From Pelobates cultripes (Eukaryota > Chordata > Amphibia > Anura > Pelobatidae), in contig OW240916.1 of assembly GCA_933207985.1 (NCBI GenBank), positions 262,101,108-262,165,107 on the forward strand: a stretch of DNA of 64,000 bases. The letters run 5' to 3'. Position numbers and translations under genes: made by a program. This document shows positions 22,301 to 31,791 of this stretch, in pieces. Numbering within the stretch: position 1 is the first letter of the stretch; every line of letters begins with the position of its first letter. Under the pieces are notes generated by a model. It worked only from the letters and a program-made list of their open reading frames with translations, was not told the origin of the DNA and did not search any database.

Positions 22301-25300
22301 CTAAGTTCCCTGCACTCCCAAGGGTTTCTCCCAGTATTCCGTCCAGGGGCTCCATCTTTGGAGATGTATGTGTCTTTTCCCCAACATTGACCAGTGTATA
22401 TCTTCCATGCCTCTTGTGTGATCTACCCTCTGTATCCACTGTTCTTTGGTAGGTGCGGTGGTGGTCCGCCAATATAGGGGGATAAGAGCATTGGCTTCCC
22501 CTAGTAGGAGTTGTAGTAATTGTTGTTTATGGGACTCTGGGAATGTGCGGGGCCAACCTAGTAGGATCTGTGATGGGGATAGGTGTGATGGTGGTTTTAG
22601 TATTTCTGTGATGGTTGAGAGTATGAGAGACCAGAATCCCTGGATATCTCTACAGCTCCACCATATGTGTTCCATGTCGCCGCGGCCATTGGAGCATCTC
22701 CAGCACGAGCCGCTGATGGACGGCCAGATTGAGTGCAACTTATCTGGGGTTCTGTACCATCGGGTGAGCCTTTTATAAAATGCTTCCTTGTGTGCTACGC
22801 TAAGCGGGGTTTTGATGCCTGTTTCTAAGATGTTCGACCAATCTTTGTCAGAAATGTGTATACGGAGGTCTTTCATCCATTTCTGTTGGAATGATAAGGT
22901 TGTGGGTTCCCTTCCGGTGTCTTGCAAAATGTGGTATATTTTGGATAAGGGGCGTTTTGGGTCCCCCTCTGGGCCGCAAAGGGTCTCAAAGTGTGTGTCT
23001 GCTCTCTGCCTCCAGTGGGGTAGGACCGATCTTCTCAAGAAGGCCTTAAGTTGTGCTCTTCCTATTACCTCAAGGAGTGTGTCTTGCCTAAGTGGGTTGT
23101 TTATAACCTGTATAATGGGTGGGTTGCCCCCAATCAGTTCTGTTATCTTTGGGGTGGGGGAGTCTAAGAGGCGGGTAAGGAGTGGGCCCCCGTGGCCCCC
23201 TTGGAAATCAGGATTTGCCGCTATAGGGAAAAAGCGCGATATGCCGGGTGATAGTCCCCATATGTCTTTATACTTTCTCCATATAGTCAGGATGTTATGT
23301 ATTAATGGATGTTTCGTAGGGGTGTGCGCTGTGGGGTGGCAGGTTTGCCAGGGCAGGGAGTGTAATGGGACAGAGACAAAGCTTTGTTCCAGGGAGTACC
23401 ACGATTTGGTCCTGGCGGTGTCGGTCCACTCTTTTAATCGGGTAAGCAGCACCGCTATATAATATTTGTAGAGGTTGGGTAAGCCCAGTCCGCCTCTGCC
23501 TGCAGAGGAGGTCAATGTAGTGTAGGCAATTCTCGCTGGTTTATTGCCCCATATGTATTTGGTAAAGCATGTGCGTGTTTGCGCGAAGAATGTACTCGGG
23601 AGTGGGATAGGCAGTGCCTGGAAGAGGTATAGTAGTTTCGGGAGGACCATCATCTTGATGATGCTGATCCGCCCTATCAAAGAGAAGTGGGGTAGATCCC
23701 ATTTTAGGAGGTCCCGTTTGATGCCGTCTAGGAGGGGGGGATAATTAAGTCTGTATTGGCTGCTTGTGGAACAAGCTAGTTTTATACCCAAGTAGGTCAG
23801 TCCTGTCCTAGCCCAGGGGAACGGGTGTAGCCTTTGGAGTCGTGTTTGTAGGGTTGGGGGTACTGAGATCCCCAGAATCTCACACTTATCTGTGTTAATC
23901 TTAAAATTCGAGAGGGCGCTAAAGGTTTGTATCTCTGAGTTGATTCGTGGTAGTGTGGTGGTGGGGTCTGTGATTGAGAAAAGGATGTCGTCCGCGAAGG
24001 CTGACACCTTCACTTCCCCTCCTCGGTGGTGGTAGCCCTTTATTTCACCGTGTTTCCTGATTGCATTCAGGAAAGGTTCCATAGCCAAAACAAATAAGAG
24101 GGGCGACAGAGGGCAGCCCTGTCGTGTGCCGTTGCTTATTGGAAACGGGGTGGAGAATTGTCCATTTATCCTGACGGTGGCCGAGGGTCCCCTATATAGG
24201 GCTTGAATCCAATTGCGTAGTCTAGGGCCCACTCCCAAGGCCTCCAAGACCCTGAACAGGTATGTCCAGTCTACCCTGTCAAAGGCCTTTTCGGCGTCTA
24301 TTGCCATCAGCAGGGTCGGTGTCCTGGTCACCTGCGCTCCATGAATGACATTTAGGATTTTCGTGGTGTTGTCCCTAGCCTCGCGACCTGGCACGAAGCC
24401 CGCCTGGTCAGGGTGGACCAGGCTGGGTAGAAGAGGCTTGAGTCTATTGGCGATCATTTTCGCCATTAGTTTTAGGTCTAGGTTTATGAGCGATATGGGT
24501 CGATAGCTACCGCATCTTGTGGGATCCTTGCCTGGCTTGGGGATGATGGTAATGGATGCCCGTAGCATCGGGGGTGGCAGTGTGGAGTCAAGTGCGAGGC
24601 CATTCAGCGTGCGTAGGAAGTGGGGTGCTAGCTCTTGTTTTAGGGTTCGGTAGTATCTGGCTGTCAGTCCGTCTGGACCAGGGCTTTTACCGTTCGGGAG
24701 TGTTTTGATTGTGGAGAGGAGTTCTGCGTGTGTAAAAGGTTCGTCCAGTGTATGGATCTGGTCTACTGGGATCCTGCAAGATATGTTGTCAGAAATGTAG
24801 TTCCACAGGGTATGTGGTTGTGTCGTCGGTGGGGTCAAGTTATAAAGATCAGCGTAAAAAGTGGTGAACGCCTTAGCTATGTCTTCCGTGGTGTCGTGCT
24901 GTCTGCCTGAGTCGCCCACTATTTTATTTATGAAAGACTTTTGCTGTTTGGCTTTCAAGGCCCTAGCCAAAAGTTTCCCACTCCTATTTCCTTGTGCGTA
25001 GAACGTCCCCCTTGTCAGTTGGATAGATCTGTATGCCCTAGTAGTCAGGAGGGTTCGGAATTCAAGTCGTAGGGCTGTTAATTTTTGGAGGTTGTCGTTC
25101 GTGGGGTCTTGTTTATGGCGGGTCTCCGCTGTTGTTATATCTGCTGTGAGCGCCTCTAGTTTGTGTGACCTTTCTTTTTTAAGTCGTGCGCCCCACTTAA
25201 TAAGTATACCCCTGATGACTCCCTTGTGGGCCTCCCACACCCAAGGATCTGACACCTCAGTGCCACTATTCTCCTTAAAGTAGGTCGCTACAGTCTGCCG

Positions 25301-26095
25301 TAGATCCTCCAATACTCTGTGGTCGTCTAGTAGGGTTTCGTTCAGGCGCCACTGTGTAGTAGGCCTGGACCTATCCTGTAGTGTGAGAGTTAAGAGGATC
25401 GGGGCATGATCCGACCACGTAATGTTGCCTATGGATGCGTCCTGGACCATGGGGAGGTGTCTATGGCTGACCATGAACATATCTATTCTGGAGTAGCTTT
25501 TAGCTGTCTGAGAGTAGTACGAATAGTCTCTGCCTTGAGGGTGCATGATCCTCCAGCAGTCAGATAATTGGTGTGCGTGTAGCACGTTAGTGAACATCCT
25601 CCTTTGATGTCGTCTGGTGTCTGTAGTGGTGGAAGAGCTGTCGATTGAATGGTCAAGGACCATATTCCAGTCTCCGCCCACCACTACTACTCCCTCGGCA
25701 AATGTCTCTAACTTTGTCAAACATGATCGTATGTAGGAGGTCTGGTCTGCATTAGGGACATAGATGCTAGCCAGAGTTACCAAAGTGCCATTGTACATTC
25801 CTTTTACAAAGACAAATCTGCCTCTGGGATCAGTTCTAACTCCCATTTCTGTGAAGGCGGCTGTGGAGGCTATGAGTATTGCAGCGCCTCTGGATTTCTT
25901 TTGGGTGTTGTTACTGTAGTATGCTAAGTTACTACGTTTATAGTGGATTCTTGGTTTGAACTCTCCCCTGAAATGCGTCTCCTGCACGAAAATTATTTCC
26001 GCACCTCGTCTATCGATCTCCTGTGCTAGCATTGTGCGTTTCATGGGTGAATTGAGACCCCTAACATTTAGGGACATCAGTTTGGTTTGAGTCAT
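22301..26095 (-). CDS. LINE ORF2 protein: endonuclease-reverse transcriptase
   Basis: 1264 aa, intact. It nicks target DNA and copies element RNA at the nick. The N-terminal AP-type endonuclease (about 1-238) keeps its key residues: N10 (LNVRGLN), E39 (QETH), Y112, D142/N144 (GDWN), D205 (RIDMF) and S228-D229-H230 (SDH). The reverse transcriptase (about 460-760) shows GKSPGPDG, YRPISLINLD, QAGFVPGREARDN, the first catalytic Asp at 600 (AIDAEKAFDRVDW), NGTRQGCPLSPLLF, and the FADD box at 700-703. A C-terminal Cys/His knuckle, C-x2-C-x8-H-x4-C, lies at 1131-1148 (CWRC...HIWWSC), as in L1/Tx1-type ORF2. No RNase H domain is visible. The ATG at 26095 gives a start seven residues before the first endonuclease block. 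L1 versus Tx1 clade is unresolved without phylogeny. Confidence 0.96.
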   Translation of the reverse strand: MTQTKLMSLNVRGLNSPMKRTMLAQEIDRRGAEIIFVQETHFRGEFKPRIHYKRSNLAYYSNNTQKKSRGAAILIASTAAFTEMGVRTDPRGRFVFVKGMYNGTLVTLASIYVPNADQTSYIRSCLTKLETFAEGVVVVGGDWNMVLDHSIDSSSTTTDTRRHQRRMFTNVLHAHQLSDCWRIMHPQGRDYSYYSQTAKSYSRIDMFMVSHRHLPMVQDASIGNITWSDHAPILLTLTLQDRSRPTTQWRLNETLLDDHRVLEDLRQTVATYFKENSGTEVSDPWVWEAHKGVIRGILIKWGARLKKERSHKLEALTADITTAETRHKQDPTNDNLQKLTALRLEFRTLLTTRAYRSIQLTRGTFYAQGNRSGKLLARALKAKQQKSFINKIVGDSGRQHDTTEDIAKAFTTFYADLYNLTPPTTQPHTLWNYISDNISCRIPVDQIHTLDEPFTHAELLSTIKTLPNGKSPGPDGLTARYYRTLKQELAPHFLRTLNGLALDSTLPPPMLRASITIIPKPGKDPTRCGSYRPISLINLDLKLMAKMIANRLKPLLPSLVHPDQAGFVPGREARDNTTKILNVIHGAQVTRTPTLLMAIDAEKAFDRVDWTYLFRVLEALGVGPRLRNWIQALYRGPSATVRINGQFSTPFPISNGTRQGCPLSPLLFVLAMEPFLNAIRKHGEIKGYHHRGGEVKVSAFADDILFSITDPTTTLPRINSEIQTFSALSNFKINTDKCEILGISVPPTLQTRLQRLHPFPWARTGLTYLGIKLACSTSSQYRLNYPPLLDGIKRDLLKWDLPHFSLIGRISIIKMMVLPKLLYLFQALPIPLPSTFFAQTRTCFTKYIWGNKPARIAYTTLTSSAGRGGLGLPNLYKYYIAVLLTRLKEWTDTARTKSWYSLEQSFVSVPLHSLPWQTCHPTAHTPTKHPLIHNILTIWRKYKDIWGLSPGISRFFPIAANPDFQGGHGGPLLTRLLDSPTPKITELIGGNPPIIQVINNPLRQDTLLEVIGRAQLKAFLRRSVLPHWRQRADTHFETLCGPEGDPKRPLSKIYHILQDTGREPTTLSFQQKWMKDLRIHISDKDWSNILETGIKTPLSVAHKEAFYKRLTRWYRTPDKLHSIWPSISGSCWRCSNGRGDMEHIWWSCRDIQGFWSLILSTITEILKPPSHLSPSQILLGWPRTFPESHKQQLLQLLLGEANALIPLYWRTTTAPTKEQWIQRVDHTRGMEDIHWSMLGKRHIHLQRWSPWTEYWEKPLGVQGT

Positions 26096-26742
26096 GGTGG
26101 TAGGAACGATGATGAGAGTGTCTCAAATAGGACATGGGGAGCACCTGTCGGTAGTACCTTTAGTACGATAGTAATGGCAGGGGTGTTTGGTGGAAGGTGG
26201 ACGGGGGATAACTGTAAACTATGTACATTAAAACAGTAGATGAGAGCCATCTCTGGCGTTGAGATTGGCGCTACACTTGTGGATAACTCGCTGTGTCCAC
26301 AAGTGGGGTTGTGGCGCCTCTCTGGGGGGTGGTGGCCGGAGCACCCGACCGGGTGTATCATAGGGGGGTGGGGGGGTCTCACAGGGCTTTGTAGAAGTGA
26401 TACAGCCTACCTCCTCTACCCTAGCCAGGGAGGTCAGAGGTGTGCGTCGGCTAGGGAGTAGAGTGTGCCCTGTGAGCCCGGCCGTTTGAGGCCCTGATGG
26501 GAAAGTTAACCTTATATTTTCCTCGTGAATTCTAGGGCCCGGTAACGGCAATGTAACATGTTATTCATAAAGGCATAACCAAGTTTAACACAATATAACA
26601 TTTCAACATTTGCATCACAGTGGGAAAGTAATGTCAGTCCATTTACTGGGTGTACCGCAGTGGATACTCGCATGGGAGGATTAAGAGAGAAAATGGTAGA
26701 TAGGAAAAAGAGAGAGAGTCTGATCATACGACCGTGTACTGC
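26096..26742 (-). other. Spacer between LINE ORF1 and ORF2
   Basis: About 650 bp between the ORF1 stop and ORF2 ATG in element sense. Mammalian L1 has a much shorter spacer. Short open frames here (26092-26382, 26228-26551) show no recognisable domain. How ORF2 is translated is not evident. Confidence 0.6.
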
Positions 26743-27807
26743 TCATGTCGGTGCTGCGTCTGCTCTGGGATGGTTCTGTCTACGACGTTTTCGAGGGGAC
26801 TTTTGCCACTTAGGATTGTGCGGAGTCCGTCCCACTGATGTGCCTCTCAGGCCCGTCCAATCCTTCACCTCGGACGACGGTAGTTTCAAGGCTCTTTGGA
26901 ATTCAGGTATGTCGTCTGGTGAGGTTATAGTGTGCGTTTTGTTTTGGAGCGTAACTGTGAGAGCGAACGGGAAGCTCCATCTGAATTTGATATTTCTCTC
27001 GGACAGGGCTTGTGTGATAGGTCGTAGTGCATGCCTAGCTTGCAGCGTGGATGGCGCTAGGTCCTGGAAGACGATCACCGGGTGTCCGTCGATCTTGATA
27101 TCCTTGTTCTGTCGGGCTTTGTGGAAGATTTCTTCCTTTAGGGGGAAGTTATGTATGCGGCAAATAATGTCCCGTGGTTTATCTGGAGGCAGGTTCCTAG
27201 GTCTGGTCGCTCTGTGGGCTCTATCAAATAAAATGGCAGTGTCCAGTGGTCTGGTTAAAATGCGGTTGAAAAGGGCTGTCAGAACCTGCACGGGGTTTTC
27301 TGGGACCCCTTCTGCACTCTCAGGGACACCTCTCACCCTCAGGTTATTCCTGCGTCCTCTGTTATCTACGTCTTCAAGCTGTCTCTGCAGGTACCTGATT
27401 GCCTCTGCGTGTGTCTCCTGGGTAGCATAGGACTCAGCCCATTGTTTTTCAGTAGTTTCTGCCTCTTCTTCCAGAGCCTGGACTCTATCCCCTAGCAGCT
27501 GCACGTCTGCATTAACAGCCTGTAGCTTCTCACTGAAGCTGTCCTCCAGTTTCTGAAATAAGGCTGCCAGGTCGGTCTTGGAGGGTAGTTGGGTCAGCAA
27601 GGACCGTATATCTTGTTCCTCTGTGGGCTCATCTGATGCTGTTGGGCTCGGGGGCTGGCTGCCTCGCGTTTGTGCCGCGGGCGCCATTTTGTCCCGTCTG
27701 TGTGCTTCCGTGTGATCGCCGAAAAAGCGCCGCAGGGAGGTTTTGGCTGCCGGTGTTTCGGAGGCAGGAGCTTGCCCCGCGGTGCTGCGGTGTTTTTTGG
27801 ATGCCAT
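26743..27807 (-). CDS. LINE ORF1 protein: L1-type RNA-binding chaperone
   Basis: 354 aa, intact, upstream of ORF2 in the same element. In L1 the protein trimerises, binds element RNA and acts as a nucleic-acid chaperone in the RNP. A basic and Ser/Thr-rich N-terminus (1-60) is followed by a predicted coiled coil (about 65-148, with heptad-like leucines and many Glu/Gln). Then comes the RRM entry NRGRRNNLRVRGVPE (149-163), the most recognisable block of the family, followed by a C-terminal domain containing DRAHRATRPRN and a basic tail (KSPRKRRRQNHPRAD). The length is close to the human protein's (338 aa). The start ATG (27807) lies about 100 bp from the element's 5' end. Confidence 0.92.
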   Translation of the reverse strand: MASKKHRSTAGQAPASETPAAKTSLRRFFGDHTEAHRRDKMAPAAQTRGSQPPSPTASDEPTEEQDIRSLLTQLPSKTDLAALFQKLEDSFSEKLQAVNADVQLLGDRVQALEEEAETTEKQWAESYATQETHAEAIRYLQRQLEDVDNRGRRNNLRVRGVPESAEGVPENPVQVLTALFNRILTRPLDTAILFDRAHRATRPRNLPPDKPRDIICRIHNFPLKEEIFHKARQNKDIKIDGHPVIVFQDLAPSTLQARHALRPITQALSERNIKFRWSFPFALTVTLQNKTHTITSPDDIPEFQRALKLPSSEVKDWTGLRGTSVGRTPHNPKWQKSPRKRRRQNHPRADAAPT

Positions 27808-27919
27808 TGTTGTCAGTAAGTGCCGTTTGCCCCCCTGATTACCCGGTCTGGGTCCGGAGCTTCGCGCTCATGCGGCCATGTCCGTCGGCTGTCAGGCCAC
27901 GCCCCCGAGAAATACTTTT

Positions 27920-28869
27920 AGTGTGATATAGTAATCTCAAATCTTGATGTACATCTGTAAAGGCTCACCTTGGCATTCTGTATTACCCAACTAGCCTTCA
28001 GCCTTGATGTATGAAAATACAGTTCAAGAAAAAAAAACATTGACCATAGCCACTTCCGGTTAAAAAAGGTTTGCAGCACCAGGGTTAGCAGTCAGTAACA
28101 AAGCCAGAAAAAATGAGAAGAAAAGATGAACAGTCTTAAATCTCAAAAAAAAAAGGAAACAAATTACAAGATGACCGTCACTCATACTAAACTGGTGAGG
28201 TATACCCCTATCCAAGGCCTGAAAAATATTAGTATAATATGCAAAGAAAACATAGTTCCTAATGCTATCCCAGGAGTACTGAGTCAGGTAAAGAAGAGGA
28301 GAAAAAAATAATAATATATTTCTATATATACTAATAATACAAAATATGCAATAAATGAAATAAGTAAGTAAAAATAAGTATAGGTAAGTATATAAACACT
28401 GAATAACCATATAATATTGGATGATAATGCAAATGTTAAGCAGAAAAATGATTTCCAAAATATGATAAGATTTACAGTGGTAAATCTACTAGACAATTAT
28501 TTGATTATGGTAACAAAACCTGGAACACACACTAAAATGTACAGGCCAATGTTTTGGCAATATCCTATAGATTGTGTGTATTCACCATCATTATGTGCAA
28601 ACAATGTCTCAATATTGGATGATGTAGCAAATAGCAGAACAGAATGTAAATAAAAATGTAACCACTGGTATACGGAGGTCTCTGCTATTTAAAAAGCTGG
28701 AGTCCCTTCAAGAGATGCAGTAATATTGCAGTACCTCCAAACAAAGCTCACAATAAAGTTATGGGTGCAAATTAATCCTCCTGGATAGTTCAGTGTTTGG
28801 ACCACTATATCAGGTCCTACATATATTACTATACTGCGAATCTATGATAAAACATAAGACAGAGCCATA
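27920..28869. other. No gene recognised
   Basis: AT-rich sequence with A-runs. It may include part of the PLE-like element whose hammerhead motif lies at 29036-29080, because in that orientation the element would extend leftwards. Confidence 0.4.
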
Positions 28870-29190
28870 GTGCTCTTCATTTATTTAATTAACAAAAATA
28901 ATTATTTCATTAACAAAAATTTTGCCAAAAGATATAGGCGTGTAGTATATAAGCGAAAGTTCCTAAGCGAAAGTTCCTCCTCGAGGGAAATTGCTGGCAT
29001 CACCTCTACTCCCTCACTTGGATTACGATATACACAGTCTAACGCGTTTCATCATTTTTTTTATCACTTCATCAGAGGCTAACATCTTTTTCCAGCTCAC
29101 ATCTTTCTCACTCCTGATTTACCAAGGTTATACACCCTTTATAGAATACTCATTATATGGAATGATTTCTGTTATGTCTAACATTTAAAA
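28870..29190 (-). mobile_element. PLE-like fragment with hammerhead-like motif
   Basis: Minus strand. A hammerhead-like motif (29036-29080) is followed, about 150 bp downstream, by TTAATTAAATAAATG (near 28885), a layout shared with the copies at 59-63 kb. The left limit is uncertain. The right side meets the L1-like fragment at about 29191. A 15-bp direct repeat AAGCGAAAGTTCCT occurs twice near 28960-28980. Confidence 0.5.
29036..29080 (-). ncRNA. Hammerhead-like motif with consensus core but weak helix II
   Basis: Minus strand: box 1 is exactly CTGATGA (29069-29075) and box 2 is GAAAC (29046-29050), followed by the palindromic ACGCGT. Helix I: AGCCT against AGACT (four of five pairs). The sequence between the boxes (AGTGAT-A8-TGAT) does not form a good helix II, so this copy is probably inactive. 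Confidence 0.5.
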
Positions 29191-29194
29191 AACA

Positions 29195-30640
29195 GTTACT
29201 CCCCAACACTTCGCAAGATACGAAGACAACAATTTAGTCAGACTCTACCACTTCTTCCGGGGAGAACAACTAATCCCCTACGCGGATCTTCCGAACACCA
29301 TCCCATTCACCACATTTGACCACTTTCGCTTTCTACAGATCAGAAGCTTCCTTTCCCAACCAAGCAACCGCAAAATAGCCACCACCACACACACGTCCTT
29401 CGAGAAAATGTGCATACGCACCCCCATACAAAGAGGACAAATCACCATCATATATAACATCCTACACTCCACCAACTCTCCCGAAGCCCTGTCTTATACC
29501 ACGGCCTGGGAGTGAGACACAGGCCCCCCCGACGACCCATCTGATTGGAAAGACATATGGGAAGCCACAGCATCACTCACCATCTGCGTCACTCACAAGG
29601 AACAGGCCTATAAAACTATGTTCCACTGGTATATCTCCCCACTAAGACTAAAACAAATGCGCCAAACAACCTATGACCGCTGCTGGAAAGGCTGCGGGGA
29701 ACAAGGCACATACATCCACCTATGGTGGAACTGCCCGTGCATCGCCCGACTCTGGTGCGACATGGCCCGAATGGTCAACAGAACACTACATAGTGACCTC
29801 CCACTAGACCCCTGGATTTGGCTCCTATCCAAACCCCATGAATCACTAACCAGAGCCCAAAACAAACCTACAGCCCATATAGCACTAGCCACCTGTCGAA
29901 CCATAGCCAGACAATGGGGAAGTAACACACCCCCAACCAAAATGGAGGTGTTAAAGAAAATAGAGGACACAATGGAAATGGACAGACTGTCCGCCTTGAT
30001 CCACGACACCCCTAACTCCTACCATAAAATATGGAACCCTTGGCTACTGAGACCCACACAGACACCTTAAACCCCGAGATGGCTAACCACCCCAGACTGG
30101 AAGATCCTCCTTCCCCTCTCTCTTCCCCAACCTCCTTTTTTTTCTTTCTCTCTCTCCTCTCTTTCCCCTTCCTCTTTCTCTCCTTCTCTCTTCCTTTTCT
30201 CTCCTTCTCTCTCTCTTTTCACCCCCTCCCCTCCAACCCAGGCAAGGACCCTGCCTGAGGCAACAGAAGATCCAGCAACAGAGATGATATACGAATAAAC
30301 TCCCACCCCACCCACACACTGCTCCACACCCGACCCTCTTGAAACGCCACCTAACCAACCCCAGACAACTACGGCCACTGATCACACTATCCAGCAACGA
30401 CTCACAGAGCCGACTCCAATCTCCCCCGACCATACCCCACCCCGCCCGACCAACCTTACAAACCATGATGAACGACAACCGACAACACACAACCACCCAA
30501 AACATATTATGTGTACAACGCTGATGAACCTTCTCTTCTGTACCCACCGAATGTGAAATGTACCCTCAAACGGCTTTTGCGCAAGCCAAATCCATGCTGT
30601 TTGTGTCACTTGTCCTTTGTTACCATAAATAAAAAAACAA
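29195..30640 (+). pseudogene. 5'-truncated L1-like LINE, ORF2 C-terminus and 3' UTR
   Basis: The plus-strand frame from 29195 to the stop at 30067-30069 encodes the C-terminal part of an L1/Tx1-like ORF2. It contains THKEQAYKTMFHWYISP, matching AHKEAFYKRLTRWYRTP of the intact LINE at 22301-26095. A Cys/His knuckle follows, CWKGC...HLWWNC, spaced C-x3-C-x7-H-x4-C. The frame has a single in-frame TGA at 29513-29515; otherwise it is open, so the insertion is moderately young. A CT-rich 3' UTR (TTTCTCTCTCC stretch at 30140-30230) leads to an A-rich tail near 30628-30645. The reverse transcriptase and endonuclease are absent through 5' truncation. It is a different subfamily from the intact LINE. 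Confidence 0.85.
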
Positions 30641-30645
30641 AAAAA

Positions 30646-31779
30646 ACCCATTTACTTTTCATTACTATACAATACTATTAAAAAAGGCGCATAGGATAAA
30701 TTGGAAACCATTAAAACCAAAACCATAATTTAGTCATTGTTCAAATATATAAATAAGGTAAGTTAATCAATTGCAATAAAAAAATTAATAAAAAAATAAC
30801 AATAATAAATTAATGAGGATTACTCAGCATACAGCTAATAAAAAACAATATATAAGACTAAAGTTCAATATAATAAAAGGAAAAATAATAATTAGATTTG
30901 TATGGAATCCAGAATTTTTCCAAATTTTTTCAAACTTGTGGAGTGGAAATCAAAAACTATAAGTGAAAACTTAAAAAGTATTACTTCAAGCACCTAAAAA
31001 TATTAATTAAGAGAACTAAAACTGATAATAGTACTGATAAATAACATCTTATGCAAAACATTTTAAACACACTCAATGCAAAAATTAGAAATTAAAACAA
31101 AATTAAAAATCCTATATAAAATGGTAAAAAAATAGTCAGAAAATATATGCCCACTGGTTACAACGTATAGACAATGACACAAAAAATCTAAAATAAAAAC
31201 TGTTAAGATAAAAACTGTAAAATACTTGTATAGTACAAATCTAAAAATATTGTACATATATAAAAAAACACTCAATGAGGAAAAAAAAACACATGAAAAA
31301 ATACAAAACCTAAAATAGTTTTATTAACAGTCAGACCTTTATGTTCAATGGTGTCTAACTGAAATATTAATTGTATCCACATCACCCAATCTCCAATGGA
31401 CAATCACTTTTTCTATCCCTATAAATCATTCCAGATTTCTCAAATAAAATAGGTCAAAATGTTTCAATAAATTGTGGCTGGGGAGCTCTCTCATTGTTTC
31501 CCAATGTGTTCCCTATAATTCTTACAGATTTGCAATACAAATGGGTTTTGATTTAAAATTTCTTCTGTGTTCCTACAATGGAGAATTCCTTTATCACATG
31601 TTTTTGTGTTGTATTGTTTATACAGCCCTGACACTTACCACATTTCCAGAATTCAGTTTCGTCAGCTTTAGTTTTACCTTTTTTCCTTTAATGTGGGTGC
31701 TAGAATTGACTTAAAGTTATTAGCTTTTGAATAAATGATCCTGAGTTTGTCACCCAAGACCCTTTCAAGGACTGGATCT
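30646..31779. other. A-rich sequence, no gene recognised
   Basis: Long A-rich tracts with many AATAAA-like runs at 30660-31330, then ordinary sequence. Nothing coding is seen. Confidence 0.5.
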
Positions 31780-31791
31780 CCTTGAGTCTCC

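Larger units (their letters stand above)
21863..27906 (-). mobile_element. Full-length L1/Tx1-like LINE with two intact ORFs
   Basis: About 6.04 kb on the minus strand. It is bounded by a 13-bp duplication GAGAAATACTTTT at 21850-21862 and 27907-27919; the left copy merges with the poly(T) that is the minus-strand poly(A) tail. Order in element sense: ~100-bp GC-rich 5' UTR, ORF1 (27807-26743), ~650-bp spacer, ORF2 (26095-22301), ~440-bp 3' UTR with an AATAAA just before the tail. Both ORFs are uninterrupted, so this is a recent insertion and could be active. The flanking L1-like fragment at 29195-30640 shows that related LINEs also populate this genome. Confidence 0.95.

Noticed and set aside
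22216..27926. Plus-strand open frames overlapping the LINE (for example 22788-23462, 26660-27430)
   Set aside because: They are antisense shadows of the intact LINE ORFs and have no domains of their own.
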